Below are positions 37,188 through 47,866 of a stretch of DNA of 64,000 bases, piece after piece. A model generated the notes under the pieces. It did no database searches and was not told the DNA's origin. It saw only the letters and a list, made by a program, of their open reading frames with translations. Every line of letters starts with the position of its first letter. Position 1 is the stretch's first letter. Source of the DNA: Aphelidium insulamus (lineage: Eukaryota > Aphelidiomycota > Aphelidea > Aphelidiaceae); the NCBI GenBank assembly GCA_036784855.1, contig JAZDSV010000020.1, positions 62,001-126,000 of the forward strand, in the 5' to 3' direction. A program made the position numbers and the translations under genes.

Positions 37188-37940
37188 CTACTCGACGTGC
37201 AATGCATTGGCCCCGCTTGCTTTAATCTTCTTGGCGCGCTTATCCTTGTTCTTCTGGCCTGATGCTGGTGCACTGTCACGCTGCCGCTTGCTGGCGGCTG
37301 CACGCGCGCTGTCCCGATAATCTTGATCTGCATCGTCGTCGTCGCTGAGCGGCTGGCCCAGCGCCACTTTGGCCTTTTGACGCGCCTCGCGCAGCTTGCT
37401 GTTCTTGTCCTTTAGGCGCTCCTTGCGCTTCTCGCTCTTGTTGCCGCCGCCACCCGCCGTCATCTCCACATTGATGCGGCGGCCCGCGAGGTCCGTGTGG
37501 TGCAGCTGTAGCGCCTGGGTGAATGCCGGCAGTGTCGACAGTTCCACGAACGCGAATCCCTTGCTCTTCTTGGTGCGGCGGTCAGACATTAGCCGCACCG
37601 AGAGCGGTTTGCACGCGGCAAAGTGGGTCTGCACGTCGCTGGCAGTGGTCTCGAATGCCAAGTTGCCCACAAACAGGATGTACCGGCTGTTGGTGGTGCT
37701 GGTACTAGTGGCAGTACTCGTAGTAGTCGTAGTAGTAGTATCCTTTCTATCCTTTGCCTTGCTGGTAGACGCGTCGTTGCCTGCAGTTGGCTTTACATCA
37801 CTTGAAAGCTTCTTCGTCTTCTTGCCATTCTTGTTGTGCTTGTTCTTGGTCTTTGTGGCCTGTGTTGACGCGTCTGCGCCCGCTGTGGTTGACGCGTCTG
37901 CCGGATGGTTTATCTGCGCCGCGTCTTTTTCGGCCACCAT
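37188..37940 (-). CDS. NOP6: Nop6-like nucleolar RRM protein
   Basis: 250 residues, no intron, starting at MVAEKDAAQ. A Lys/Thr-rich N terminus precedes one RRM: RNP2 ILFVGNLAFE, RNP1 KSKGFAFVEL, ending LAGRRINVEMTAGGGG. This is followed by a basic helix (KSEKRKERLKDKNSKLREAR) and a basic tail. The SVRLMSDRRTKKSKGFAFVE and INVEMTAGGGG combination is characteristic of yeast Nop6 and its fungal relatives, which act in early 40S ribosome biogenesis. LTV1, another 40S assembly factor, lies 6 kb away. Confidence 0.72.
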   Translation of the reverse strand: MVAEKDAAQINHPADASTTAGADASTQATKTKNKHNKNGKKTKKLSSDVKPTAGNDASTSKAKDRKDTTTTTTTSTATSTSTTNSRYILFVGNLAFETTASDVQTHFAACKPLSVRLMSDRRTKKSKGFAFVELSTLPAFTQALQLHHTDLAGRRINVEMTAGGGGNKSEKRKERLKDKNSKLREARQKAKVALGQPLSDDDDADQDYRDSARAAASKRQRDSAPASGQKNKDKRAKKIKASGANALHVE

Positions 37941-38248
37941 TGTGTATTGTGATTTGAATAGGGTTTTCCTTGCACCTGGCAATATACATATACATATAGC
38001 AAGCTTTTCTTCACGCTTATTACTCGTACTGGAACAACTGCAACTACAAGATATCATATTGTGCTTCACCCATTAGTTCTATTTTAAATACTTGATGCAG
38101 ATACAATAAATGCTGCCACCCTATTGGCTGTGTGGAGGGCCAATCTCTGCGCAGTCATGGTGTTACACACTGTGCACACTCATTACACTCATTACTCACT
38201 GTCACTCACTCAACCCTATACGGATAGCACGATCGGCATACAGTTATA

Positions 38249-38767
38249 ATGAAACGGCTTCAGTGGTCTACTGCAATTGGTGCCATTGTACTGGCGGTGT
38301 TCGTTTTGTCTGGCAGTTGCAGTGCCAGTTCAAGTATCAGCTATCAACCATCAGATTTGGGTGGGGCTGTCACTGTACGCTGCACCAGTGGTAGCTGTAC
38401 CGCCGCGTATTACAAGCGGCAGGTGGTTGACGAGTATCAGAATGCTGGAAAGAATGGTACTTTCATTGCCTTTGAGATATATAAAGATCAGACGCAATGT
38501 TCCAAAAGTTTCTCCGTGGCCAATATATACAAGGAAAACGCATGTTATATATACGTGGACAAACGTTCATACTTCAAATTGGTACCTGCGAGCAAGGGCT
38601 CCTCCGTGTTGCGGTATTTTTTTCGTGACAAGAATTGCAAGAAAATGATAGAGTCCGAAATTTCACCAAAGGTATTAATGAACAAGTGCACACTAGGCAC
38701 CAAGCAGGAAAAGTTTACCTGTGTGCGCAAGCCACACTTAGAGAAATCCGTGTGCAACTTTGCATAA
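38249..38767 (+). CDS. Secreted cysteine-rich protein, family member 1 (dispersed copy)
   Basis: 172 residues with a signal peptide (IGAIVLAVFVLSGSCSA), no intron. It aligns with the three ORFs at 45070, 46793 and 47867: V-x-C, then SC-x-AYYK, VVDEYQ, NGTFIAFEIY, C-x-x-x-FSVANIY-x4-AC, a KNC motif, and a C-terminal FTC...SVC pair. The shared cysteines suggest a common disulfide fold. It is the most diverged of the four (YYK instead of YWK). The promoter has ATTGG and CCAAT sites at about 38115-38145. No known family is recognised. Confidence 0.78.
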   Translation: MKRLQWSTAIGAIVLAVFVLSGSCSASSSISYQPSDLGGAVTVRCTSGSCTAAYYKRQVVDEYQNAGKNGTFIAFEIYKDQTQCSKSFSVANIYKENACYIYVDKRSYFKLVPASKGSSVLRYFFRDKNCKKMIESEISPKVLMNKCTLGTKQEKFTCVRKPHLEKSVCNFA

Positions 38768-38876
38768 AGGTTACATGACAGACAATTTTAATGGAGATGG
38801 AGAAATTATGAATAACAATAATAGTGCTTTGATATTTGATATTGACATTCTGCAATTGTCCGTGCAATGAAAACTC

Positions 38877-40469
38877 TTGCATGCACAATCACTCATCGCC
38901 AATTATATGCTGAGTGACGGGGCAGCGCGCCTGTTTGCCGACGAGGCGTTCGTGGGCGCGTTCCGGCGACACTTTTGCCGCACCGGCACCGCCGAGCACT
39001 TTTCACATCCGCGCGCGGATAGCGATCAAGAGTTTGCACGCGTTATCCGCGCCGAGGGCGCGTTTCCCGTGGCGCACATATCGTCCTTTCTGCGCGCCGA
39101 CCGCGCCGATGCCGTGCGTGACCAGCTGCTGCGTGATGTGGATGGCGGTGGCGATAATGATGCCGGCACCACTGCATTCCAGCGCAAGAACAATGATTTG
39201 TACGCGTTCTGGCAGGCCAAGTCGGACATGATGACGGCCACCGGGGCGCTGGGTGAGCTGCGGCGCTTTCTGGCCGGCGACGAGTGGCTGGCAACTTTGT
39301 CGGCGCTGACGGGCATACAGCTTGCACCGGGGCGACTGGACATGGCCGGCCAGGTGTATGGCTGTGGCGATCATTTGCTCTGCCACGACGATGACATTGG
39401 CGAGGATGTCGGTGACGCTGGTGACTCCGACAAGAAGCGCATGCGGCGCCGCATCGCCTTCATTCTGTACCTGGTGCCGCCAGAGTGGGACACTAGTGTT
39501 GATGGCGGCTCGCTGGATGTTTACGGCGTGCGCGCAGATGGCACCAATGCGCCCGGCGATGATGTGCTGGCCTCTGTGCAGCCGCGTTGGAATTCATTAG
39601 CATTCTTTGAGGTGGCGCCGACCAGTTATCATCGAGTGGCCGAGGTGCAGAGCGCTGACAGGCGGCGCATCTCGCTCACTGGCTGGTTTTACGGCCCGGC
39701 GCCGTCTTCGTCGTCGTTGGGCGCTGAAGGTGCTTTGCGCCCCCAATTCACATACGCACCTTCATTCCAACCGTTTTCAACGCTGCCAAATACCTCGGTG
39801 TCCCAGTGGCTGCGCCCTGAATACACCACGGCCAAGAGTGTGGCGGCCATAAGACGCTGTTTCGTGGCCAATAGCACCGTGGAGTTGCAACAGGTGCTGC
39901 CCGCGACACTGCTCGATAATCTGTCTGTGGATCTGGCGCAGTGCACTCTTCGCCCCTCGCCACTGCCACCAAACGTGGCGCGATACTCGGTGCTCACTCC
40001 ACAAGCCGGGTCTGCGCTGCATGATCTGCTGGCATTCTGCACCTCCACCACGTTCCGCAACCATGTGGCCAAGTTGACCGGGCTGGGCGGTGGCGAGTCG
40101 TTGTGCGCAGTGCACGCGGAACTACGGCATTTTGGCCACGGTGACTACACGCTGATGCACGACAATGCACGCGATCCACCCGCATTAGACCTGATGCTCA
40201 CCCTACCATCGCCAGGTGGTGGAGAAAGTATCCCAAACTATAACAATAACGACGTGGACAATAGCAACAATTGCGACGAGGAGCACATGGGCGGCAGTAT
40301 GGTGTATGTGGACGGGGACGAGTGTTTGCTAACATGTGAGCCGCGCCCGAATCAGCTGACCCTGGTTTACCGAGCAGACGAAAGCTGTATGCGGTTTGTA
40401 AAGTATGTGGACTGCCATGCTGCCTCCACCCGCACCGAGCTCTCCATCATGATGCGGGTGCAGCCATAG
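38877..40469 (+). CDS. OGFOD1: OGFOD1/Tpa1 prolyl hydroxylase (2-oxoglutarate/Fe(II) dioxygenase)
   Basis: Tpa1/OGFOD1 hydroxylates a proline of ribosomal protein uS12 (Rps23) and affects translation termination. The single-exon ORF is 530 residues, the usual length for the family. The catalytic domain has the HxD triad start in CGDHLLCHDDDIG. It also has a distal histidine in APTSYHRVAEV and the 2OG-binding arginine in RRRISLTGWFYGP. FILYLVPPEWDTSVDGGSLDVY is a family-typical segment. The C-terminal half repeats the double-stranded helix fold without intact metal ligands, as in Tpa1. Translation may start at the second Met (MLSDGAARLF). Confidence 0.92.
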   Translation: MHAQSLIANYMLSDGAARLFADEAFVGAFRRHFCRTGTAEHFSHPRADSDQEFARVIRAEGAFPVAHISSFLRADRADAVRDQLLRDVDGGGDNDAGTTAFQRKNNDLYAFWQAKSDMMTATGALGELRRFLAGDEWLATLSALTGIQLAPGRLDMAGQVYGCGDHLLCHDDDIGEDVGDAGDSDKKRMRRRIAFILYLVPPEWDTSVDGGSLDVYGVRADGTNAPGDDVLASVQPRWNSLAFFEVAPTSYHRVAEVQSADRRRISLTGWFYGPAPSSSSLGAEGALRPQFTYAPSFQPFSTLPNTSVSQWLRPEYTTAKSVAAIRRCFVANSTVELQQVLPATLLDNLSVDLAQCTLRPSPLPPNVARYSVLTPQAGSALHDLLAFCTSTTFRNHVAKLTGLGGGESLCAVHAELRHFGHGDYTLMHDNARDPPALDLMLTLPSPGGGESIPNYNNNDVDNSNNCDEEHMGGSMVYVDGDECLLTCEPRPNQLTLVYRADESCMRFVKYVDCHAASTRTELSIMMRVQP

Positions 40470-40691
40470 CAATAGAGAACTATTGAGTGATACACAAGAT
40501 GTACGGTTGCCGCTGAACAGTGCGTTGGCTCAGTGTTTCCTTCCAAGTGTGTAGTCTAGTTGTCAAGAATGGCCGGATGCATCGCATCTGAGAATTTACC
40601 CTGCTTGATTCTGCACTGGCAGATGCACTTTTCACGACGTGGAAAATACATATGACTAAAAAGTTTCTCAAGTAAATGTATATGATGGATG

Positions 40692-42822
40692 TCACATGTC
40701 ATCGTCGAATGCGTCCTCGACCACACTGTCGTCAGGGTCACCCTGCTCGCTGCCATACTCATCCATGCGACTGCGCGATATATCTGCGCCAGACATGATC
40801 GCCGGCACCGGCTCCATCATTGCCTCTTCCGCCCTCTTGACGCCATCGATGGCCCGTGAGTATGTGGAATTTATTCTGCGTCATCATACATTGTTCAGTT
40901 CACGGCACATCATTATGGCACACGGATATGTACGTACGCAAGTGCCGAATTGTAGTACTTTAGGGCGGTCTTGTAGTTCTTCATCATAAAGTACACGTCG
41001 CCGAGTTTGCAATGCATCCACTCGGTACCATGGTCAGGGAGAAAGCGCAAAAGACTAGAAAACGTTACTGCGGTCGCAGAGAAAATACTTGTTCGCGTAC
41101 TGTGCCACAGCGTCTTGGTATCGTCCATTGGAGCACAACACGGACGACAATGCCACAATTGCTTCTGCACAATCGGGGTCCTTTTCCAGTGCGGTCATGA
41201 ATGCACGCTGGGCCTTAACACAAAGTTGAGGTACATTTACTACAAATATATGCGATATACCTTCTCCGGGTTGGCCGTGTGCTGCAAAACAGTTCCCACC
41301 GCGACGAGAGCGCGTGAATTGTTGGGCAGTAGGCGCATCAGATCTTTGGCCAGAAACAGTGCCTCCTTGCCGCGTTTGGCCGAAATACTAGCCTCCAGTA
41401 CTCCTTCAAACGTAAAGACATCCGGATGGAACTGATGCGCCATTCGGTACTCCAGCAGTGCATCTGCCGGCTTGCCACTTGCCAGCAGCAGTGACCCGCG
41501 CATACATCGCGCCTCCGCGTAATACTTGTCCAGATGAAGAGCCTGTTGAAGATGTTATTGATAAACACCATAACACGATACAATTTACCTTGTCTACGAA
41601 GGCAAGTGCACGATCTGGTTGGCCTTGCGTTTCGGCAACTCTAGCCAGTGCCACCCAGGGCTCTGGCCGACAATCATTAATGGCCATCAGTTCATTCGCG
41701 AGTCTGTGCAAACATTGAATGCATTCCATCGACAAGGGATTAATGCCGTACTGGTACAGTTCCACAGCATTGCTGTCGTTGCGCAACAACGCTGCATACT
41801 TGTCCATGTGCTTGACTACGTCCAAGTCTAGAGCACGGGCCTACGAAGGTCAGCGCGTAGTACACACAGTAGAAGACTGTTACGGTACACTTTCAAAAAA
41901 GTCCTGTGCCTTGGCAGGCCGATTGGCACAAAGGTGGTTGTATGCCTCTTCAATATACAAATCTGGATTTAGCGGATACTTTTCGCCAAGCTGTCGCCAC
42001 AACACTGTTGCTCCTACATACAAAGTAAATTTTGGGTTTCCTCCCTGTGTCTGTGCTTACCAGCATAGTCAAACCGACTGGTGCATTCAGTTGCCTGCAG
42101 CCATAATGGCAACCACTTGTTTGTGTTGTATTCATAGTCGTCCGGAACGGTGGGCGGTTGAGTTTTCATGACTTTTCCCACCGATGCCTCCAGCCGCAGT
42201 CGACCTTCATTTGCCTCAACGGCACACGGTTCCAGGCGCAATATTTCCATGAAGCATTCGAATGCGGTTTTAAAGTCCCCTGATGCTTCACTCAACTGTG
42301 CAAGCAGTGTCCAGACTTTAAGCGGACGTTCTTCGGGCGGTATTACCATCAGCTGAGAGAAAAGTAGTTTCAGTTAGATGTACATACGCATACATATGAG
42401 TACATACCGCCTGCTTTCCCAAGGTGAACTCTTTAGTTCTCATGCAGCAGCGAGCAAACTTGGCCCTCAGCTCGTACATGCACTCTGGGTCCGTGGGAAG
42501 TTCTGCGAACGCTTGCAGTGCCATGTCATAGTATTGCTGCGCGCATTACCAGTCAATACGATATGATATATGAGGCAGCATGATGACACTTCGCACATTA
42601 TATCAGACAATATCAACGTACCATGGCGCGGCGATACTCGCCCAGGTGAAACAGTGCCGTGGCATACAGCACCCGGACCTGCGGGCGATACGCACCGAAT
42701 TCACAATCTCCTTCCCATGCGGTGCTGTCATTCATGATGAAAGAGGCGTACACCGCCGCCGAGGAGTACAGCTCCGCAGCCAGCAGTCGCCTCAAAATGT
42801 CCAAGGAATTTGTCTTGGCCAT
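40692..42822 (-). CDS. APC7: Anaphase-promoting complex subunit 7 (TPR protein)
   Basis: A multi-exon TPR scaffold. Segments in order: MAKTNSLDILRRLLAAELYS, VRVLYATALFHLGEYRRAM, PECMYELRAKFARCCM, WTLLAQLSEASGDFKTAFEC, the central RPEPWVALARVAETQGQPDR, ADALLEYRMAHQFHPDVFTF, EGVLEASISAKRGKEALFLA, AFMTALEKDPDCAEAIVALS, and GDVYFMMKNYKTALKYYNSA. The tail is acidic (SEQGDPDDSVVEDAFDDDM). This repeat order and acidic end match APC7 rather than APC3/6/8. APC7 sits in the TPR lobe of the ubiquitin ligase that drives mitotic exit. It is absent from budding and fission yeast. About seven short introns are needed, and not all exon limits were refined. Confidence 0.82.
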
Positions 42823-42924
42823 TAGCGGTGGAATTGTACTTTGTGACAGTGAATGTATGCACGGCTATAAAAATGCGTCAAGAACCATGGTGCAAAATAT
42901 TTATGTATTATGTGTGTAGCACAT

Positions 42925-44682
42925 CTAAACTGCATGGATGACAACAGCCGGTCGCTGCATTGTCAGCATTCTCTTTTTCTCCTCGCTGAAGGCCTCCTTG
43001 GTCGCCTTCTTTTCCTGCCGGCGCATCTGCAATACTCTGTCAGTAGATACACTTCACATTCATCAACATACACGTTTGGCAAGCTTGGTGTCCAACTTGC
43101 GCTGCTTCTTGTCGGTGGCGCTCTCATTGCGGTCACGGGCTTCACCCAAGTTTTCGCGCTGCTGTTCGGACTCACTGTCGCTGCTAGCATTAACCGTGAT
43201 GTCATTGTTCCGCGGCTTGAGGACGCCGAGTGGCATGCCGGTCTTATGCGATATCTTGATCTTGGCGGCGGCGGCGGTGTCTGGCCTGCGACGCGTTGTG
43301 CCATAATCCAGCACGCGTGGCACATTCTCCGTGTTGGTGTAGGTGGACATGATGGTTTCGCAGTCCCAGCGCTCGTGCGCCTCTTCCCGGTCCGCAATCA
43401 AGTCATAGCCATCATCGCCATTGTTGCCTTGGTCGTCATCCGTGGCAGCCGGTGTGTCTGGCATCATGATATTGGCCGACACAATCTGCTCTGACAGCAC
43501 GGCACTCAGCTCGCGCCGAACACTGTCCAGCTCGGAGAGCGGGTTGTTGCAGGTGGTGTTGACCAGGCGTGCACCGCGCACGTCCTGGTTGTGCAGGAAA
43601 TCATCAAAAATATCATTGAACTGCGACAAGTTGCCAGCGCACGCATCGCCTCCCTCCCCCTCATTGTCACTATCCTCGCCATCCAACTCTCCAATTTGGT
43701 CGTCGTCATACTCGAGCATCATCTGCGTTATGCATTAAGATTATGAATTATATACATTTACATGGCAGACCTGTTCAAAACGCTCGTCAAGCAGAGTCAA
43801 TCCAGAGTTACGATGCATTGCAGACGAGGTCATGGACACTCCGGTGAAGGCAGTTCGGCCATCGTCGCCGTCGTCGCTGTAGTCGTCGCCACTTTCATCA
43901 TATGCTTGACTACCACCTTCATTGTCCTCCCACTGCCCGTCATCGCCATGCTGATCATCAGAAGCGCCAACGCCGCCATTCACTAGGAAATCGTCGTCGA
44001 ATTCCGCTTGGTATGCGTCGTCATCCAGCGCGGCGAGCGCCTCCAGAACATCGGGGTCCAGCGTGAATGCCTGTTCACCCTGTGGAATGGTGTCGGCAAC
44101 AGTGCTGGGCGGCACCACGTCGTTCGGCAGTTCAAAGTGCACGCGGCGCCGTGGCATAATGGCATCACTCTCTTCACCGCCATCGCCCTGCGCGGTACTG
44201 GACTCATTGTGCCGCAGCCGTACACCGCCGGCCACGTGGGCACCATCCAGTGCAGTGGTAGTTGATTTACGCGCTGTTGCTGGCGCCTCTAGCCACACCG
44301 CGGCACCGGGGCGTCCCACTTCGCGCATATGCTGCAGATAGTCATACTCGTTCTGATCGTCAAAGTAGACGCCGAGACGCGCCGCCTCTCCCAGCGCGTC
44401 TTCGTCAAACCCATTATCCTCGTCAATACACTGCTTGCTGGTTGCAGTGCCGCTACGGGATGGCGACGCGTCCCCATCATGATCGCGACCATGGCCGACG
44501 TCAATGCCATCGAGGACATCGGCATCGACACCGACGCGTCCCCCAGTGGTATTTGGTGGTGTAAATTCCTGCAGCACTAGCTGTGGCGCGTCCGCATCAC
44601 CAGACAGCGGGTCGCGCAGTGACCGGTGCACCACATGGAAGTGGCGCGCGCTCTTGCGGTCAATGAACGGTTTTTTGCCCAT
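42925..44682 (-). CDS. LTV1: Ltv1, 40S ribosomal subunit biogenesis factor
   Basis: The start MGKKPFIDRKSARHFHVVHR is the Ltv1 hallmark, followed by RSLRDPLSGD and YFDDQNEYDYLQHMREVGRP. The middle is acidic (LTLLDERFEQ ends exon 1). The second exon has MMLEYDDDQIGELDGED and the conserved DDGYDLIADREEAHERWDCE. The last exon from about 43040 is a basic helix (MRRQEKKATKEAFSEEKKRM). Ltv1 binds pre-40S particles and is released on phosphorylation before export. Three exons, with introns near 43720-43770 and 43042-43075. Confidence 0.95.
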
Positions 44683-45069
44683 TGATCGTGACTGGTTAAA
44701 TGTGCACTTCTTCCTTTAGTGCAGTCAATATTATAAAGCTACTATAGTATATATATATACATACACTTATATAGATACATAAATACATAATGTATATATA
44801 TATATATATATATATATTATGTATTATACATATGTCCATCATCAAATCCACCAGGACTTATTACGCAATCAGGTATAGTGCTTGCGGTACTGATCTTGTC
44901 GAATAAGCAGACCAAGGTATTCACACCAGATAGCATTGGTCCGAGTAGACGAGACTATGACGACACAATTGAGTTAACAATTCAAACCTCATTTTACTTT
45001 ATATTGTAAGCTGTTAAATATGCTTATCTTTATTTTGTTAACTATCGGTCACAAAAACTGCCAAAAATT
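44683..45069. repeat. AT-rich intergenic region with (TA)n tracts
   Basis: Contains TA-rich tracts at about 44745-44765 and 44790-44820, together with ATACATAAATACATAATG-like sequence. No ORF. It lies downstream of the first tandem cysteine-rich paralog and upstream of LTV1. Confidence 0.75.
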
Positions 45070-45594
45070 TTACGAAAAGAACTGGGAAAACCCGCACGTA
45101 GCTGTTTTGACACCATTAACATAATAAAAATCTTTCGTGCAGTCGAAATACGCCGCCATATACTTTCCCTTGCAGACACCAGCTTCTTGCGGCCTCATTG
45201 TGGTTCTAAACTTGGTACACTCTGCATCAGCGTAAATATTCTGCACTGCTTCCGAGTGCTCGTTCATATCAAACTTAACGTATGTATTCTTCTTTCCCAG
45301 CTGGCGAGCGCAAAAATGAAATTTGTAAATGGTTGCCGACAAAAAGTGGGAACATTTTTCCTCACCATACTCTACCAAAGCAACAAATGAGCCATTCGCA
45401 TTGGCCTGTTCGTACATTTTTGCGACTGGCGTCTTCCAATACGAAGTTGAGCACGGTTTGCCATCGTTGAAACACTGCACTTCCATTGCATTCGAATCCG
45501 ACGACAGTTTACCGGGTTTGAAGACTACTATGCCAAGACATGTTTCAGTGAAAGCTACTGCAAGTGCGGCGAAGGATACGGTGGAAAGTTTCAT
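45070..45594 (-). CDS. Secreted cysteine-rich protein, family member 2
   Basis: 174 residues with signal peptide (LSTVSFAALAVAFTETCLG), single exon. Conserved family positions: VQCFNDGKPCSTSYWK, MYEQANANGSFVALVEY, KCSHFLSATIY, FCAR, NIYADAECTKF, GVCKGKYMAAYFDC and the terminal ATCGF. It differs from its neighbours by an FYYVNG insertion near the end. First of three same-strand copies within 3.3 kb. A 55-bp duplicated element lies upstream at 45751-45867. Confidence 0.82.
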   Translation of the reverse strand: MKLSTVSFAALAVAFTETCLGIVVFKPGKLSSDSNAMEVQCFNDGKPCSTSYWKTPVAKMYEQANANGSFVALVEYGEEKCSHFLSATIYKFHFCARQLGKKNTYVKFDMNEHSEAVQNIYADAECTKFRTTMRPQEAGVCKGKYMAAYFDCTKDFYYVNGVKTATCGFSQFFS

Positions 45595-45750
45595 TGTATA
45601 TCTAATAGTATGATAAGAGGTTAAATCGTGAACAGACGCTTTTATAGCAAAAAATCGAGGTTACACTGAAAGAAACTCTGGTTCAGTCCGACGTGATTGA
45701 CGACCTTGAGTGCTCTGTTATTGAGATTCTCCGGTTAGGACTCTCGTGAT

Positions 45751-45867
45751 CTTCAAGCAGAGTGAGTGCAAGCAACGCGCGCTTCGCCTCAAGTCTTATC
45801 AAGATCTATTACCTTCAAGCAGAGTGAGTGCAAGCAACGCGCGCTTCACCTCAAGTCTTATCAAGAT
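45751..45867. repeat. Two 55-bp tandem copies upstream of cysteine-rich gene 2
   Basis: Two nearly identical units start with CTTCAAGCAGAGTGAGTGCA and end with CTCAAGTCTTATCAAGAT. They differ at one position (TTCGCC versus TTCACC) and are separated by 7 bp. They lie 160-270 bp upstream of the minus-strand start codon, so they may be promoter elements. An ORF spanning them is not credible. Confidence 0.88.
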
Positions 45868-46048
45868 GAGGAAGCAGCGCGGGTGCTTCAGTCACTAATG
45901 CTCAAAGCGTCGCTAGGCAACAAGCTAAACAAAGGCGCAACCTATGCGGCCTTTGACACACTGCACGCAATTTCAGTGGCAGCGTGATTGGTCAGCAATA
46001 TATTGCCAATATGTTTCGATTTGCAACATCACACTATATTATATAACC

Positions 46049-46116
46049 GCCTCCGTGGTCCAAGTGGTTAAGTTACTACACGGTGGCGGCCAGCAGCTAG
46101 AGTTCGAACCCCGGAG
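46049..46116 (+). other. tRNA-like element with A and B boxes, possible SINE head
   Basis: TGGTCCAAGTGG at 46056-46067 fits an internal A box, and AGTTCGAACCC at 46101-46111 fits a B box at tRNA-like spacing. CTCCG near the 5' end is complementary to CGGAG after the B box. The T-arm and acceptor stem do not pair properly, so a functional tRNA is unlikely. A tRNA-derived SINE or decayed tRNA fits better. The 400 bp downstream have no real ORF. Confidence 0.4.
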
Positions 46117-46792
46117 TGTGTTGTGCCGGTTTTTCGAATTTTACTGCGTTGTTGTGCCGCCAGATTTTCGGGGTGTCAGTTTCGGTCATAAAACACGTTG
46201 CGGTTGCGGTTTCGGTTTCCTTCAGATATTCGGTACTTCGGTTTCGGCTCTCTCAAGTGTCAGCGTCAGAGGCGTCGCGGAAAGGTCCGCCCCGTCAAGC
46301 TCCATTACAACAATAACAACACTACGCTCTTCCAACCTGTTACGACTCGCCAAGAACAATCACAACACTGCGCGCCAACAATTGATCACGCCCCGACTGT
46401 GCGCCTGTCACTGTTCGGTGGTTTACTCCGTATGGGGTCCATCATACCTGTGTGCCGATTGTGTGTCCGATCACTATAACGTCATGACCGACCGGTTAGA
46501 TACGTTTAATGAATAAATCAGTCAAACACTATATTGCGATCGCCCATTACTTGCACGAAAGGAGCCGTGATTGGCTGAGATACTATCTACTACTACTATG
46601 AGAGCACTATCCGGCCATGTTCGCGGAAGACAATACTGTGTACTTTATAAAAGATTTAATCAGACGACTAAATGTGAAGTTAAATAAGTCAAGGATAAAT
46701 TACATTGGTAAAAATCTCTTATAACTTAACTATTATGCAAAGACATTTATTGTTGACGAACACTACACTTGATTGCGTGATGCTACATTTGA

Positions 46793-47320
46793 TTACTGTT
46801 TTGACTTGCCGCTTTTGGGCGTGTCAATTTCGCAGACGCCCGGTTTCCTATCGTTTGTGATTTTTACACAGGAAAATAGCTCGCTCTGTAGTCCCTGATT
46901 GCAGACGCCTGGCTTCAGCGGGGAAAGAATCTTGTTCAAGTCTGTACACTTCCCGTCATTATAGATGAGCTGCGTGACCGTTTTATCGCGGTTGACGTAG
47001 TACTGAAAATACAAGCCCGTATCCATGTATTTGGCACAATAGTAGGTTCTGTATATGTTGGCCGCCGAGAACTGAGTGCAGTCTTTCTGATCAAACGCAG
47101 CCAAGGCGATAAATGTACCATTCAGTCGTGCTTTCTGATACTGATTGATGACCGTTTTTTTCCAGTATGTCGATGGACAAGGCTTGCCATCGCTGTTGGC
47201 ACACTGTACCGTCACTGGATTTGCATTTGTCGTCAGATTGGGAGTGAACGTAACCTTGCCGATGCAGCTGTCAGTATATGCGAGTGCGAAGATAGCCAGA
47301 GAGATGATAGAGGATTTCAT
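46793..47320 (-). CDS. Secreted cysteine-rich protein, family member 3
   Basis: 175 residues with signal peptide (SSIISLAIFALAYTDSCIG), single exon. Family positions: VQCANSDGKPCPSTYWK, INQYQKARLNGTFIALAAF, DCTQFSAANIY, YCAK, LIYNDGKCTDL, KPGVCNQGLQSELFSC and PGVCEID. The C terminus is Lys/Ser-rich. Closest to the copies at 45070 and 47867. The promoter carries CCAAT/ATTGG motifs. No known homolog family is recognised. Confidence 0.83.
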   Translation of the reverse strand: MKSSIISLAIFALAYTDSCIGKVTFTPNLTTNANPVTVQCANSDGKPCPSTYWKKTVINQYQKARLNGTFIALAAFDQKDCTQFSAANIYRTYYCAKYMDTGLYFQYYVNRDKTVTQLIYNDGKCTDLNKILSPLKPGVCNQGLQSELFSCVKITNDRKPGVCEIDTPKSGKSKQ

Positions 47321-47866
47321 ATTTTATGGATTTCAGTTGATGGAAGTGGTGCTTGGCGGCCGCTTTTTATAGCCGCGACGTCTGTTCATGTAACGTTACC
47401 GTTGTTGCGTTATCGGATTGGCCAGCCATGCAAGAACCAATCATAATTCGTGCACTTGTGGTGCAACATCGAAAGGACATGCACCGGCCAATTACACGCT
47501 ACGACTAGCACGTAACGTTGCACGTGACGTATTGCCTGATTGGTTGGTGCTGCTGGCACCAATTAAATCTCATCTAGAGGTGGCGCAAATGTTTCAATTG
47601 TTTCAAGTTGGCCATCGGCCAATTAAACACCTCGCAGTCCAGTAAGCGCGCCAATACATACGGCGTCAACGCCACGAGTGGCATGTGATATCATGTACTC
47701 TTTAATTGAAATGTATTTATTAGGTTATATGCTCATCAAAATGTTATGTGCTTTAAAATGAATGTAAATACCCACTCATGCTTATGCCAATGCATACGAA
47801 GTGTGAAGTCATACAATTTCTATCACATTCAATTTTAATCTTTAATCCAACAGAATTCGAACCATC
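47321..47866. promoter_or_regulatory. CCAAT/ATTGG-rich promoter of cysteine-rich gene 3
   Basis: Contains GGATTGGCCAG (about 47415), AACCAATCAT (47435), GTGCAACATCGAAA (47461), CGGCCAATTACACGC (47486), CTGATTGGTTGG (47537), CACCAATTAA (47557) and CGGCCAATTAA (47616). A TTTTTATAGCC TATA-like site lies about 45 bp before the start codon. The ATTGGCCA, GCAACAT and GGCCAATTA blocks recur in the same order upstream of gene 4, so promoter and gene were duplicated together. Confidence 0.6.

Noticed and set aside
46049-46116. Functional tRNA gene
   Set aside because: A and B boxes are present but the acceptor and T stems do not pair, so only a tRNA-like element is claimed.
45944-46516. 190-residue ORF downstream of the tRNA-like element
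   Set aside because: Unremarkable composition, starts in noncoding repeat sequence, no signal peptide, domain or splice support.
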